Source: Pseudomonas jessenii (GTDB lineage: Bacteria; Pseudomonadota; Gammaproteobacteria; Pseudomonadales; Pseudomonadaceae). From it: DNA of 64,000 nt. Numbering within the stretch: position 1 is the first letter of the stretch; each line of letters begins with the position of its first letter. The translations under genes and the position numbers were made by a program. The notes beneath the pieces are model-generated. The model was not told where the DNA came from. It was given only the letters and a program-made list of their open reading frames with translations, and did not search any database. The stretch spans positions 434,001 to 498,000 of the forward strand of contig NZ_NIWT01000004.1 in NCBI RefSeq assembly GCF_002236115.1, written 5' to 3'. Below, one piece after another: positions 17,653 to 27,506 of the stretch.

Positions 17653-19275
17653 GTGAAGAACTGGACGTTACGCCAACGCATTTTGGCGAGCTTTGCGGTA
17701 ATTATCGCCATCATGTTGCTGATGGTGGTTGTCTCGTATTCGCGGCTGTTGAAGATCGAAAAAAGCGAGGCCAGCGTGCGTGAGGACGCTCTGCCAGGGT
17801 TGTATTACAGCTCGATGATTCGTGGCGCGTGGTCCGACAGTTATGTACGCATTCAGGCCATGCTCGGCCTGGAGGAAGGGCAGGGCTTCACTGCCGAGGA
17901 TGCCGCGAACTTCAAGGGCTACGCCGAGCGGTTGAAAGAGCAGATGGGCCTCTACCGTGGAACGATTGCCGACGAAGAAGACAGGGTCGAGTTCGCCGCG
18001 TTCGAAAAGCTTCATGAAGACTACCACCGGATTCTGGCCGCGGTGATCGAGTTGTATAAACACAACCAGAACGCCGAGGCCGTCAACATGTTCAAGGGTG
18101 AACTGACCCCGACCTGGACAGCGGGTCGAATGAAGGTCAATGAAATCCTGCGTCACAACAAGTCTGTGGCGGACGCAGACATCGCGGCCATTGACGATGC
18201 AGTGCTCACCGCCAAAGGCATCATGGGTATTTCCCTGGTGATCGCGGTGCTGGCGGCCGCTCTCTGTGGTCTGTTGCTGATGCGCGCCATCATGGCGCCG
18301 ATGAACCGCATCGTGAGAATCCTCGAAATCATGCGCACCGGCGACCTCAGCAGCCGCCTGAACCTGGAGCGCAAGGACGAATTCGGCGCGGTAGAGACCG
18401 GGTTCAACGACATGATGACCGAGCTCACTTCTCTGGTGTCCCAGGCCCAGCGCTCGTCGGTGCAGGTGACCACGTCGGTGACCGAGATCGCCGCGACGTC
18501 CAAGCAGCAACAAGCCACCGCCACCGAAACTGCCGCCACCACCACGGAAATCGGCGCGACCTCCCGTGAGATCGCCGCCACTTCCCGGGATCTGGTGCGC
18601 ACCATGACCGAGGTCTCCACCGCCGCCGATCAGGCTTCCGTGGCGGCCGGTTCCGGTCAGCAAGGCCTGGCGCGCATGGAAGAAACCATGCACTCGGTGA
18701 TGGGCGCGGCCGATCTGGTCAACGCCAAGCTGGCGATCCTCAACGAGAAGGCCGGCAACATCAATCAGGTGGTGGTGACCATCGTCAAGGTCGCCGACCA
18801 GACCAACCTGTTGTCGCTCAACGCCGCCATCGAGGCCGAGAAGGCCGGGGAATACGGACGCGGTTTTGCCGTGGTCGCCACCGAAGTGCGGCGCCTGGCG
18901 GACCAGACCGCTGTCGCCACCTACGACATCGAACAGATGGTGCGCGAGATCCAGTCGGCGGTGTCGGCCGGGGTCATGGGCATGGACAAGTTTTCCGAAG
19001 AGGTGCGTCGCGGCATGTCCGAGGTGCAGCAGGTCGGCGAGCAGTTGTCGCAGATCATCCATCAGGTCCAGGCGCTGGCGCCGCGGGTGCTGATGGTCAA
19101 CGAAGGCATGCAGGCCCAGGCCACCGGTGCCGAGCAGATCAACCATGCGCTGGTGCAGTTGGGTGATGCCAGCAGCCAGACGGTCGAGTCTCTGCGCCAG
19201 GCCAGTTTCGCCATCGATGAACTGAGCCAGGTGGCCGTCGGGCTGCGCAGCGGCGTTTCGCGATTCAAAGTCTGA
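17653..19275 (+). CDS. wspA: Chemoreceptor WspA (methyl-accepting protein)
   Basis: A 540-residue membrane chemoreceptor that reports surface contact or envelope stress to WspE. One helix lies near residues 10-30, a second near 188-208, followed by a HAMP region (MAPMNRIVRILEIM) and the conserved signalling tip (DQTNLLSLNAAIEAEKAGEYGRGFAVVATEVRRLADQT). A GTG start at 17653 is chosen over the ATG at 17647 because the AGGA at 17643-17646 is correctly spaced only for the GTG. The first of seven wsp genes, it overlaps wspB by one base. Confidence 0.95.
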   Translation: MKNWTLRQRILASFAVIIAIMLLMVVVSYSRLLKIEKSEASVREDALPGLYYSSMIRGAWSDSYVRIQAMLGLEEGQGFTAEDAANFKGYAERLKEQMGLYRGTIADEEDRVEFAAFEKLHEDYHRILAAVIELYKHNQNAEAVNMFKGELTPTWTAGRMKVNEILRHNKSVADADIAAIDDAVLTAKGIMGISLVIAVLAAALCGLLLMRAIMAPMNRIVRILEIMRTGDLSSRLNLERKDEFGAVETGFNDMMTELTSLVSQAQRSSVQVTTSVTEIAATSKQQQATATETAATTTEIGATSREIAATSRDLVRTMTEVSTAADQASVAAGSGQQGLARMEETMHSVMGAADLVNAKLAILNEKAGNINQVVVTIVKVADQTNLLSLNAAIEAEKAGEYGRGFAVVATEVRRLADQTAVATYDIEQMVREIQSAVSAGVMGMDKFSEEVRRGMSEVQQVGEQLSQIIHQVQALAPRVLMVNEGMQAQATGAEQINHALVQLGDASSQTVESLRQASFAIDELSQVAVGLRSGVSRFKV

Positions 19276-19811
19276 TGAGCGAAATCACGGCCAAACGCTC
19301 CGCCGTGAAGCAGGCGCTGCATGCCTTGTTTCTGGTGTTTCGCGTCGGCAACGAGCGCTATGCCTTGAAGGCTATCGAAGTGGCTGAAGTGCTGCCGCGC
19401 CTGCCGTTGAAGCCCATTCCCCATGCCCCCGCCTGGGTCGCCGGGGTGTTCGCCTATCGGGGCACCGTGGTGCCGGTGATCGACTTGAGCGCACTGACCT
19501 TTGGCATGCCTGCACAGGCCCGTACCAGCACGCGACTGGTGCTGGTCAACTATCGCCCGGATGAAACCGCCGAGACACAACTGCTCGGGCTGATTCTGGA
19601 ACAGGCGACTGACACCTTGCGCTGCGATCCGGCGGATTTTCAGCCTTATGGCCTGGACAATCGCCAGACGCCTTACCTCGGGCCGGTGCGCAAGGACGAG
19701 CGGGGGTTGCTGCAATGGGTGCGGGTCGGCGATCTGCTGGACGATCAGGTGCGCGCATTGTTGTTTCCCTCGCCGCCAATGGATCCGGCACTGCTGCAGG
19801 AGCGGCCATGA
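19275..19811 (+). CDS. wspB: CheW-like coupling protein WspB
   Basis: A 178-residue CheW-domain adaptor (FLVFRVGNERYALKAIEVAEVLPRLPLKPIPHAPAWVAGVFAYRG is the family opening) linking WspA to the kinase WspE. The start ATG shares one base with the wspA stop (TGATG), and the gene overlaps wspC by 4 bases. Wsp systems carry two coupling proteins; the second is WspD. No anomalies. Confidence 0.95.
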   Translation: MSEITAKRSAVKQALHALFLVFRVGNERYALKAIEVAEVLPRLPLKPIPHAPAWVAGVFAYRGTVVPVIDLSALTFGMPAQARTSTRLVLVNYRPDETAETQLLGLILEQATDTLRCDPADFQPYGLDNRQTPYLGPVRKDERGLLQWVRVGDLLDDQVRALLFPSPPMDPALLQERP

Positions 19812-21079
19812 ACAGCGACCAGCGTTTTTTCGACTTTCTCAAGGAAACCATCGGACTCGACGTGACCTCGGTAGGGCCTGCGATCATCGAGCGAGCGGTG
19901 CGCCAGCGCAGCATCGTTTCGCAAGCAGTGTCGGCCGATGAGTATTGGCACACCTTGCAGGGCTCGCGGGACGAGCAGCAGGCCTTGATCGAGGCGGTGA
20001 TCGTTCCGGAAACCTGGTTCTTCCGCTATCCGGAGTCCTTCGTCACCCTGGCGAAACTGGCGAGCAAGCGTCTGGCCGAGATCAACAACCTGCGCGCACT
20101 GCGAATTCTCAGCCTGCCATGCTCCACGGGCGAAGAGCCGTACTCGATCGCCATGGCGTTGCTCGATGCCGGGCTCAAGCCGCACCAGTTCAAGGTCGAC
20201 GGCCTGGACGTCAGCCCGTTGTCAGTGGAAAAAGCCCGTCGGGCGTTGTACGGCAAGAATTCCTTTCGGGGTGACGACATTGCGTTTCGCGACCGTCATT
20301 TCATCGCCGAAGGCGAGAGCTATCGCCTCGATCAGCGGGTGCTCGAGCAAGTGCGCCTGCAGGTAGGCAATCTGCTGGATCCGGCCTTGCTGGCCGGTGA
20401 ACCGCCATTCGATTTCGTGTTTTGTCGCAACCTGCTGATCTACTTCGACCAGCCGACCCAGAAGCTAGTCTTCGAAGTGCTCAAGTGCCTGACCCACGTT
20501 GACGGCGTGCTGTTTATCGGCCCGGCCGAAGGCGGTCTGCTGGGGCGTTTGGGGATGCGCTCGATTGGTATCGCGCAGTCCTTCGCGTTCAGTCGACAGG
20601 GAACTGCGGACCCTGATCCCTTGCCGACGTTCGTTCCTGCGCCATTGCCGGTGCCACAACCGTTGCGCAATCCACCGCCTGCGCCAGTGCGCAGCCGTCC
20701 GTTTGCCCGGGTTGCGCCGCTGCGGCCTGCGCCTGCAACCTCCGGCTCCGACACTGCCGCGCTGCTGGCCAATATCGCCGTGCTGGCCGATGAAGGCAAA
20801 AGCGCCGAGGCGCGAGCGGCGTGTGAAAGCTACTTGCGCAGCCATGAACCGGTGGCTCAGGTCTTTTACTGGTTGGGACTGCTCAGCGATGTGGCCGGCA
20901 ATACCCTTGAAGCACAGGGTTTTTACCGCAAGGCGTTGTACCTGGAACCGCAACATCCTGAAGCGTTGATGCACCTGGCCGGCTTGCTGCAGGCCCAGGG
21001 CGACGCGATGGGAGCCAGACGATTGCAGGAGCGTGCCGCCCGCAGCGCACGTTCCGTCGACAGTGAGCGTAAACGATGA
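19808..21079 (+). CDS. wspC: Chemoreceptor methyltransferase WspC
   Basis: A 423-residue CheR-type methyltransferase that adds methyl groups to WspA glutamates using S-adenosylmethionine. The catalytic domain shows LSLPCSTGEEPYSIAMAL (SAM binding) and DFVFCRNLLIYF. After a Pro/Ala-rich linker (about residues 275-315) there is a C-terminal TPR-like region (QVFYWLGLLSDVAGNTLEAQGFYRKALYLEPQHPEALMHLAGLL). The start is the ATG at 19808 overlapping wspB by 4 bases; the longer frame from 19715 is only read-through. Methylation raises WspE activity and is opposed by WspF. Confidence 0.95.
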   Translation: MNSDQRFFDFLKETIGLDVTSVGPAIIERAVRQRSIVSQAVSADEYWHTLQGSRDEQQALIEAVIVPETWFFRYPESFVTLAKLASKRLAEINNLRALRILSLPCSTGEEPYSIAMALLDAGLKPHQFKVDGLDVSPLSVEKARRALYGKNSFRGDDIAFRDRHFIAEGESYRLDQRVLEQVRLQVGNLLDPALLAGEPPFDFVFCRNLLIYFDQPTQKLVFEVLKCLTHVDGVLFIGPAEGGLLGRLGMRSIGIAQSFAFSRQGTADPDPLPTFVPAPLPVPQPLRNPPPAPVRSRPFARVAPLRPAPATSGSDTAALLANIAVLADEGKSAEARAACESYLRSHEPVAQVFYWLGLLSDVAGNTLEAQGFYRKALYLEPQHPEALMHLAGLLQAQGDAMGARRLQERAARSARSVDSERKR

Positions 21080-21756
21080 TCGCCTCCGATACCTTCAGCG
21101 TCACCCGGGATGCCCAGGCCATCGACGATTGCTGGAACCGCATTGGTATCCACGGTGACAAGTCCTGCCCGCTGCTCAGCGACCATATTCATTGCCGCAA
21201 TTGTGCGGTGTATTCGGCGGCCGCCACACGCTTGCTCGATCGTTATGCATTGCAGCAGGAAGATCGCGGGACTGTGTCTGTCGCGGTCGAGAGCGAGGTG
21301 AAAACCCGCTCGCTGTTGATGTTCCGTCTGGGTGAAGAGTGGCTGGGGCTTGCGACCCGTAGCCTGGTAGAGGTGGCGCCGTTGCAAGCGATTCACTCCT
21401 TGCCGCATCAACGTTCCCGGGCCTTGCTCGGCGTGGCGAATGTACGCGGAGCGCTGGTTGCCTGCCTGTCGCTGGTGGAACTGCTCGGGCTCGACGGCGC
21501 CAGCAGCGTGGCCACCGGTGCACGGGTCATGCCACGCATGCTGATCATCGCCGCCGACGGCGGGCCGGTGGTGGTGCCCGTGGACGAAGTCGACGGGATT
21601 CACGCCATCGACGAGCACATCCTCGATACCGCATCGCGCTCAGGTGCTCAGGCCAGCGCCAAATACACCCGTGGCGTGTTGCAATTCAAAGGTCGCAGCC
21701 TGCGTTGGCTGGATGAAGAGCAGCTGTTGTGCGCCGTGACCCGGAGCCTCACATGA
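21076..21756 (+). CDS. wspD: CheW-like coupling protein WspD
   Basis: A 226-residue second coupling protein. It begins with an extra segment of about 70 residues bearing the WspD-typical cysteines (CWNRIGIHGDKSCPLL, HCRNCAVYS), then a CheW domain (LLMFRLGEEWLGLATRSLVEVAPL...LLGVANVRGALVACLSL). It overlaps wspC and wspE by 4 bases each. Together with WspB it helps build the receptor-kinase array. Confidence 0.95.
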   Translation: MIASDTFSVTRDAQAIDDCWNRIGIHGDKSCPLLSDHIHCRNCAVYSAAATRLLDRYALQQEDRGTVSVAVESEVKTRSLLMFRLGEEWLGLATRSLVEVAPLQAIHSLPHQRSRALLGVANVRGALVACLSLVELLGLDGASSVATGARVMPRMLIIAADGGPVVVPVDEVDGIHAIDEHILDTASRSGAQASAKYTRGVLQFKGRSLRWLDEEQLLCAVTRSLT

Positions 21757-24032
21757 CCCCCGAGCAAATGCGCGACGCTTCGTTGCTTGAGCTGTTCAGC
21801 CTGGAGGCCGAAGCCCAGACCCAAGTCTTGAGTGCCGGCCTGCTGGCGCTTGAGCGCGACCCGACCCAGGCCGATCAACTTGAATCGTGCATGCGTGCCG
21901 CGCACTCGCTCAAGGGTGCGGCGCGGATCGTCGGTGTCGATGCCGGGGTCAGCGTCTCCCATGTGATGGAAGATTGTCTGGTCAGCGCCCAGGAAGGCCG
22001 CCTGTTGTTGCGCCCCGAGCATATCGATGCGTTGCTGCAAGGCACCGATCTGCTGATGCGCATCGCCACACCGAGCAACACCCCGGAAGTCGCGGACATC
22101 GAGGCCTATGTGGCGTTGATGGCGCGGTTGCTGGACCCGGCGGCCCCGCTGGTTGCGCCTGCCGCACCGGTGATGGCCGAACTTCAGCTCGAAGCACCCG
22201 CGCCGAAGGTCGAGTCGCCGGCGCCTGTCGTCGAACCGCCATCGGCGCCAGCTCCACGCAAGACCAAACGCACCACTGAAAACGGCGAACGTGTGCTGCG
22301 TGTCACCGCCGAGCGCCTGAACAGCCTGCTCGATCTGTCGAGCAAATCCCTGGTGGAAACCCTGCGGCTCAAACCGCACCTGGCGACCATGCAGCGACTC
22401 AAGCGCATGCAGAGCAACAGCCTGCGCGCACTGGAGAATCTCAATGTGCATCTCAAGGATCACGCCTTGAGCCTGGAGGCCCAGGAAGCCCTTGAGGATG
22501 CGCGGCGCTTGCTCGCGCAATCCCAGCAACTGCTCATGGAAAAGAACGCCGAACTCGACGAGTTCGCCTGGCATGCCAGCCAGCGGGCGCAGGTGTTGTA
22601 CGACACGGCGCTGGCCTGTCGCATGCGGCCCTTTGCCGATGTGCTGACCGGGCAAGTGCGGATGGTCCGGGATCTGGGGCGCGATCTGGGCAAACAGGTG
22701 CGCCTGGAAATTGAAGGCGAAAAGACCCAGGTCGATCGCGACGTACTGGAAAAGCTCGAAGCGCCGCTGACTCACCTGTTGCGCAACGCGGTCGACCACG
22801 GCATCGAAACCCCGGAGCAGCGCCTGCTGGCCGGCAAGCCGGCGGAAGGTTTGATTCGCCTGCGCGCGTCCCATCAGGCCGGTCTGCTGGTGCTTGAACT
22901 GAGCGACGACGGTAACGGCGTGGACCTGGAAAAGCTCCGTCGCAGCATCGTCGAACGAAATTTGTCCCTCGCGGAAACCGCCGCGCAGTTGAGCGAAGAG
23001 GAATTGCTGACGTTCCTGTTCCTGCCCGGTTTCAGTCTGCGCGACAGGGTCACCGAGGTGTCCGGTCGCGGCGTCGGCCTGGATGCGGTGCAGCACATGG
23101 TCCGGCAGCTGCGCGGCGCGGTGGTGCTGGAGCAGACGGCGGGCGAGGGCAGTCGTTTCCACCTTGAGGTGCCTCTGACCCTGTCGGTGGTGCGCAGCCT
23201 GGTGGTGGAAGTCGGCGACGAAGCCTATGCCTTCCCGCTGGCGCACATTGAGCGCATGTGCGACCTGGAGCCGGCGGATATCGTGCAGGTCGAAGGCCGC
23301 CAGCATTTCTGGCACGAAGGCCGGCATGTCGGTCTGGTGGCGGCCAGTCAGCTGTTGCAACGTCCGGCCAGCCAGAACAGCGGGCAAACCCTGAAGGTCG
23401 TGGTGATTCGCGAGCGCGATGCGATTTACGGCGTGGCCGTGGAGCGGTTCATCGGTGAGCGGACCTTGGTGGTGCTGCCGCTGGATGAGCGCCTGGGCAA
23501 GGTGCAGGACATCTCCGCCGGGGCCTTGCTCGACGACGGTTCGGTGGTGCTGATCGTCGATGTCGAAGACATGCTGCGTTCGGTGGAAAAACTGCTCAAC
23601 ACCGGGCGTCTGGAGCGCATTGCCCGTCACAGCAATCAGGTGGTCGAGGCGGCCCGCAAACGAATTCTGGTGGTGGATGATTCCCTGACCGTGCGAGAGT
23701 TGCAGCGCAAGCTGTTGCTCAATCGCGGCTATGACGTGGCGGTTGCGGTGGACGGCATGGATGGCTGGAACGCGCTTCGTTCGGAGGATTTCGATCTGCT
23801 GATCACCGACATTGATATGCCGCGCATGGACGGCATCGAACTGGTCACGCTGCTGCGTCGGGACAATCGCCTGCAATCGCTGCCGGTGATGGTGGTGTCC
23901 TACAAGGATCGTGAAGAGGACCGGCGCCGTGGACTGGATGCCGGGGCCGACTATTATCTAGCCAAGGCCAGTTTTCATGACGACGCCTTGCTCGATGCAG
24001 TGGTCGAGCTCATCGGAGGAGCGCGGGCATGA
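21753..24032 (+). CDS. wspE: Hybrid histidine kinase WspE
   Basis: A 759-residue CheA-type kinase fused to a receiver. An Hpt domain has the phospho-acceptor in AAHSLKGAAR (H51), then a Pro/Ala linker (about 130-180), a dimerisation region, an ATP-binding domain (NAVDHGIETPEQR, DDGNGVDLEKL, GRGVGLDAVQ), a CheW-like domain, and a C-terminal receiver (RILVVDDSLTVRELQ, LLITDIDMPRMDG). It phosphorylates WspR to raise c-di-GMP and WspF to provide feedback. The start at 21753 is set by the 4-base overlap with wspD. Confidence 0.96.
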   Translation: MTPEQMRDASLLELFSLEAEAQTQVLSAGLLALERDPTQADQLESCMRAAHSLKGAARIVGVDAGVSVSHVMEDCLVSAQEGRLLLRPEHIDALLQGTDLLMRIATPSNTPEVADIEAYVALMARLLDPAAPLVAPAAPVMAELQLEAPAPKVESPAPVVEPPSAPAPRKTKRTTENGERVLRVTAERLNSLLDLSSKSLVETLRLKPHLATMQRLKRMQSNSLRALENLNVHLKDHALSLEAQEALEDARRLLAQSQQLLMEKNAELDEFAWHASQRAQVLYDTALACRMRPFADVLTGQVRMVRDLGRDLGKQVRLEIEGEKTQVDRDVLEKLEAPLTHLLRNAVDHGIETPEQRLLAGKPAEGLIRLRASHQAGLLVLELSDDGNGVDLEKLRRSIVERNLSLAETAAQLSEEELLTFLFLPGFSLRDRVTEVSGRGVGLDAVQHMVRQLRGAVVLEQTAGEGSRFHLEVPLTLSVVRSLVVEVGDEAYAFPLAHIERMCDLEPADIVQVEGRQHFWHEGRHVGLVAASQLLQRPASQNSGQTLKVVVIRERDAIYGVAVERFIGERTLVVLPLDERLGKVQDISAGALLDDGSVVLIVDVEDMLRSVEKLLNTGRLERIARHSNQVVEAARKRILVVDDSLTVRELQRKLLLNRGYDVAVAVDGMDGWNALRSEDFDLLITDIDMPRMDGIELVTLLRRDNRLQSLPVMVVSYKDREEDRRRGLDAGADYYLAKASFHDDALLDAVVELIGGARA

Positions 24033-25039
24033 GGATCGCAATCGTCAATGACATGCCCATGGCGGTGGAAGCCCTGCGCCGCGCCCTGGCATTTGAGCCG
24101 GCCCACGAGGTGGTCTGGGTCGCCGGCAATGGTGCCGAGGCGGTGCGCCAGTGCGCGCTGGACACGCCGGACCTGATTCTGATGGACCTGATCATGCCGG
24201 TGATGGATGGCGTCGAGGCCACGCGGCGGATCATGGCCGAGACCCCGTGTGCCATCGTCATCGTCACCGTGGATCGCCAGCAGAACGTGCACCGGGTGTT
24301 CGAGGCCATGGGCTACGGTGCGCTGGACGTGGTCGACACCCCGGCCCTCGGCGCCGGCAATGCCCAGGAAGCGGCGGCGCCGTTGTTGCGCAAGATCTTG
24401 AACATCGTCTGGCTGATCGGCGACAAGGGTAACCGCCCGCGCTCGGCGTCGGCACCCTTGCGCTGTTCGGGCTCACGCCAGGGCCTGATCGCCATTGGCT
24501 CATCCGCCGGTGGGCCGGCAGCGCTGGAAGCCTTGCTCAAGGGGCTGCCGCGTGATTTCTCTCCGGCCATCGTGCTGGTGCAACACGTTGACCAGGTGTT
24601 TGCCGCCGGCATGGCTGAATGGCTCGGCACTGCCAGCGGCCTTGATGTGCGCCTGGCCCAGGAGGGCGAGCCGCCGCAAAGCGGCACGGTATTGCTGGCC
24701 GGCACCAATCACCATATTCGCTTGTTGAAAAACGGCACGCTGGCCTACACCGCCGAACCGGTCAACGAGATCTACCGGCCCTCCATCGATGTGTTCTTCG
24801 AGAGCGTGGCCAATAACTGGAGCGGTGATGCCGTGGGGGTTTTGCTCACCGGCATGGGGCGTGATGGCGCCCAAGGGCTTAAACTCATGCGCCAACAGGG
24901 CTACCTGACCATCGCACAAGACCAAAACAGCAGTGCGGTGTACGGCATGCCGAAGGCGGCCGCAGCCATCGACGCTGCCGTGGAGATTCGCCCGCTGGAC
25001 AAGATAGCGCCACGATTGCTGGAGATTTTCGCCAAATGA
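24029..25039 (+). CDS. wspF: Methylesterase WspF (CheB type)
   Basis: A 336-residue CheB-family protein with a receiver domain (PDLILMDLIMPVMDG) and a C-terminal methylesterase domain showing the catalytic triad context: Ser in IGSSAGGP, His in VLVQHVDQ, Asp in LTGMGRDGAQGL. It demethylates WspA and resets the pathway. Loss of WspF in Pseudomonas gives constitutive WspR activity and wrinkly, biofilm-forming colonies. The gene here is intact with no visible frameshift. It overlaps wspE by 4 bases. Confidence 0.95.
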   Translation: MRIAIVNDMPMAVEALRRALAFEPAHEVVWVAGNGAEAVRQCALDTPDLILMDLIMPVMDGVEATRRIMAETPCAIVIVTVDRQQNVHRVFEAMGYGALDVVDTPALGAGNAQEAAAPLLRKILNIVWLIGDKGNRPRSASAPLRCSGSRQGLIAIGSSAGGPAALEALLKGLPRDFSPAIVLVQHVDQVFAAGMAEWLGTASGLDVRLAQEGEPPQSGTVLLAGTNHHIRLLKNGTLAYTAEPVNEIYRPSIDVFFESVANNWSGDAVGVLLTGMGRDGAQGLKLMRQQGYLTIAQDQNSSAVYGMPKAAAAIDAAVEIRPLDKIAPRLLEIFAK

Positions 25040-25087
25040 GCACCTTTTCCCTCATTCCTGGCTCAGGTAGTACTCAGGTGACCGCAC

Positions 25088-26089
25088 ATGACTGAATTAC
25101 AGCTCGACGACTTCAAGACCGACGAAAACGCCGCCATGGTGTTGCTGGTGGACGATCAGGCCATGATCGGCGAAGCCGTGCGTCGCGGCCTGTCGAACGA
25201 AGAGAACATTGATTTCCACTTCTGCTCCGACCCGCACCAGGCCATCGCCCACGCTGTGCGCATCAAGCCGACAGTGATCCTGCAGGATCTGGTCATGCCC
25301 GGTCTTGACGGTCTGAGCCTGGTGCGCGAATACCGCAATCACCCGGCGACCAAGGACATTCCGATCATCGTTCTGTCGACCAAGGAAGACCCGCTGATCA
25401 AGAGCGCGGCCTTTGCGGCCGGGGCCAACGATTATCTGGTCAAGCTGCCGGACAATATCGAACTGGTCGCGCGCATCCGCTATCACTCGCGCTCCTACAT
25501 GACCCTGCTGCAACGGGATGCGGCGTACCGCGCGTTGCGGGTCAGCCAGCAGCAACTGCTCGACACCAACCTGGTGCTGCAACGCCTGATGAACTCCGAT
25601 GGCCTGACGGGGTTGTCGAACCGTCGGCACTTCGATGAATACCTGGAACTGGAGTGGCGCCGTTCGCTGCGTGAGCAGAGCCAGTTGTCGTTGCTGATGA
25701 TCGATGTCGACTACTTCAAGGCCTACAACGACAGCTTCGGCCACCTGGAAGGCGATGAAGCCCTGCGCAAGGTCGCCGCGGCGATCAAGGACGCCAGTGC
25801 CCGGCCTTCGGACCTGCCGGCCCGCTACGGCGGCGAAGAGTTCGCCCTGGTGCTGCCCAACACCTCCCAAGGCGGTGCACGGTTGGTGGCCGAGAAGCTG
25901 CGCCAGACCGTGGCAGCCCTGAAGATCCCGCATAACTCGCCGGCCGAAGGTTCGAGCCTGACCATCAGCATCGGCCTGTCGACTATTACCCCGAAAGCGG
26001 GCAGCAACTGCCGCGACCTGATCCTGGCGGCGGACAAGGGGCTGTATTCGGCGAAGAACAATGGGCGTAATCAGGTGGGCATCGGCTGA
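25088..26089 (+). CDS. wspR: Diguanylate cyclase response regulator WspR
   Basis: A 333-residue response regulator with a receiver domain (phospho-acceptor D67 in ILQDLVMPG), a helical linker and a GGDEF domain. The active site is GGEEF (248-252), and a complete inhibitory site RPSD (239-242) lies five residues before it, so the enzyme should be both active and product-inhibited. It makes c-di-GMP when phosphorylated by WspE. It lies 48 bases after wspF and is the last wsp gene. Confidence 0.96.
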   Translation: MTELQLDDFKTDENAAMVLLVDDQAMIGEAVRRGLSNEENIDFHFCSDPHQAIAHAVRIKPTVILQDLVMPGLDGLSLVREYRNHPATKDIPIIVLSTKEDPLIKSAAFAAGANDYLVKLPDNIELVARIRYHSRSYMTLLQRDAAYRALRVSQQQLLDTNLVLQRLMNSDGLTGLSNRRHFDEYLELEWRRSLREQSQLSLLMIDVDYFKAYNDSFGHLEGDEALRKVAAAIKDASARPSDLPARYGGEEFALVLPNTSQGGARLVAEKLRQTVAALKIPHNSPAEGSSLTISIGLSTITPKAGSNCRDLILAADKGLYSAKNNGRNQVGIG

Positions 26090-26101
26090 ACAGCCTCCCC
26101 G

Positions 26102-26203
26102 TGTAGGAGCGAGCCTGCTCGCGATGGTCGTCAACGATGACGATGGCTATCTGAATAAACGCAGTGCCTGAGCGTTTCTCGCGAGCAAGCTCGCTCCTAC
26201 AGG
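26102..26203. repeat. REPIN-type inverted REP pair
   Basis: TGTAGGAGCGAGCCTGCTCG at the left and CGAGCAAGCTCGCTCCTACA at the right. The two arms differ slightly (GCCTGC versus GCTTGC), so they are not perfect complements. It lies just after wspR and before the prfB promoter region. Confidence 0.88.
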
Positions 26204-26296
26204 GACTTGGCTTTTCGGCCAGGCGGACTGCCGTTTTCGGCTGTTTCCCGGTATACTCGCCGGCTTTCAAAAGTTCGCCAACGAGTGCTGCCCGTC

Positions 26297-27392
26297 ATGG
26301 AAATCAACCCGATCCTGAACACCATCAAGGACCTGTCCGAGCGCTCCGAAACTATTCGGGGGTATCTTTGACTACGATCAAAAGCATGAGCGTCTGACCG
26401 AAGTCAATCGCGAGCTTGAAGATCCGAGTGTCTGGAACAAACCTGAATACGCCCAGGAACTGGGCCGCGAGCGCGCTGCGCTGGCGCAGATCGTCGATAC
26501 CCTGGACGAATTGAACACGGGTCTGGCCGATTGCCGCGACCTGCTGGACATGGCCGTCGAAGAGAACGACGAAGGCGCAGTGGGCGATGTCGTCGCCGAG
26601 CTGGCCCGTCTCGAGGAAAGTCTGGCCAAGCTGGAATTCCGCCGCATGTTCAGCCACGAAATGGACCCGAACAACGCCTACCTGGACATCCAGGCCGGTT
26701 CCGGCGGCACCGAAGCCCAGGACTGGGCCAACATTCTGCTGCGCATGTACCTGCGCTGGGCCGACAAGCGCGGCTTCGACGCGACCATCATGGAACTGTC
26801 CGCCGGTGAAGTCGCCGGGATCAAGGGCGCGACCGTGCACATCAAGGGCGAATACGCGTTTGGCTGGTTGCGGACCGAAATCGGCGTGCACCGTCTGGTG
26901 CGCAAGAGCCCGTTCGACTCCGGCAACCGTCGCCACACCTCGTTCTCCGCGGTGTTCGTCTCGCCAGAGATCGATGACAAGGTGGAAATCGAGATCAATC
27001 CGGCAGACCTGCGGATCGACACCTATCGCTCCTCCGGTGCCGGTGGTCAGCACGTAAACACCACCGACTCGGCCGTACGTATCACCCACGTACCGACCAA
27101 CACCGTGGTCAGCTGCCAGAACGAACGTTCCCAGCACGCCAACAAGGACACCGCCATGAAAATGCTGCGGGCCAAGTTGTACGAGCAGGAAATGCAGAAG
27201 CGCAACGCGGCGTCCCAGGCGCTGGAAGACACCAAGTCCGATATCGGCTGGGGTCATCAGATCCGTTCGTACGTGCTCGATGCCTCGCGGATCAAGGATC
27301 TGCGCACCAACATCGAGCGCAGCGACTGCGACAAGGTGCTCGACGGCGACATCGACGAATACCTGGAAGCGAGCCTGAAGTCCGGGCTGTAA
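26297..27392 (+). CDS. prfB: Peptide chain release factor 2 (programmed +1 frameshift)
   Basis: RF2 reads UAA and UGA stops. The first 24 codons end at CTT TGA (TGA at 26369-26371), and the protein continues in the +1 frame, giving 364 residues. The slip site CGGGGGTATCTTTGAC, with its internal Shine-Dalgarno-like GGGGG, is the classic autoregulatory signal: low RF2 favours the shift. The stop-recognition tripeptide SPF (RKSPFDS) and the catalytic GGQ (SGAGGQHVN) are both present, confirming RF2 rather than RF1. The gene is intact, not a pseudogene. It is followed by lysS, as in many proteobacteria. Confidence 0.97.
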
Positions 27393-27430
27393 GCAATGCA
27401 ATACAGGATCGGCTGACCCGGCGCGATCCT

Positions 27431-27478
27431 TGTAGGAGCCAGCTTGCTGGCGATCCCCAGGCCGCAGGCCTGGGGGCA
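27431..27478. repeat. Single degenerate REP arm with adjacent palindrome
   Basis: TGTAGGAGCCAGCTTGCTGG, a variant of the usual REP arm, is followed by the palindrome CCCCAGGCCGCAGGCCTGGGG. It lies between prfB and lysS, 29 bases before the lysS ATG, so it probably sits in the lysS leader. Confidence 0.6.
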
Positions 27479-27506
27479 ACGAACCTGTGATGGAATATTT
27501 AAAGAC

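Noticed and set aside
17668..19146. 492-codon minus-strand frame across wspA
   Set aside because: Shadow of the chemoreceptor gene; the Gly/His-rich translation is an artefact of repeated Ala/Thr codons.
21648..23876. 742-codon open frame on the minus strand across wspD/wspE
   Set aside because: It is antisense to a gene with clear CheA motifs and His/Gln-rich in the way that reverse frames of G+C-rich genes are; no ribosome-binding site or domain is visible.
26297..26371. prfB as a pseudogene with an early stop
   Set aside because: The TGA is part of the conserved frameshift site and the downstream frame is complete through the GGQ motif.
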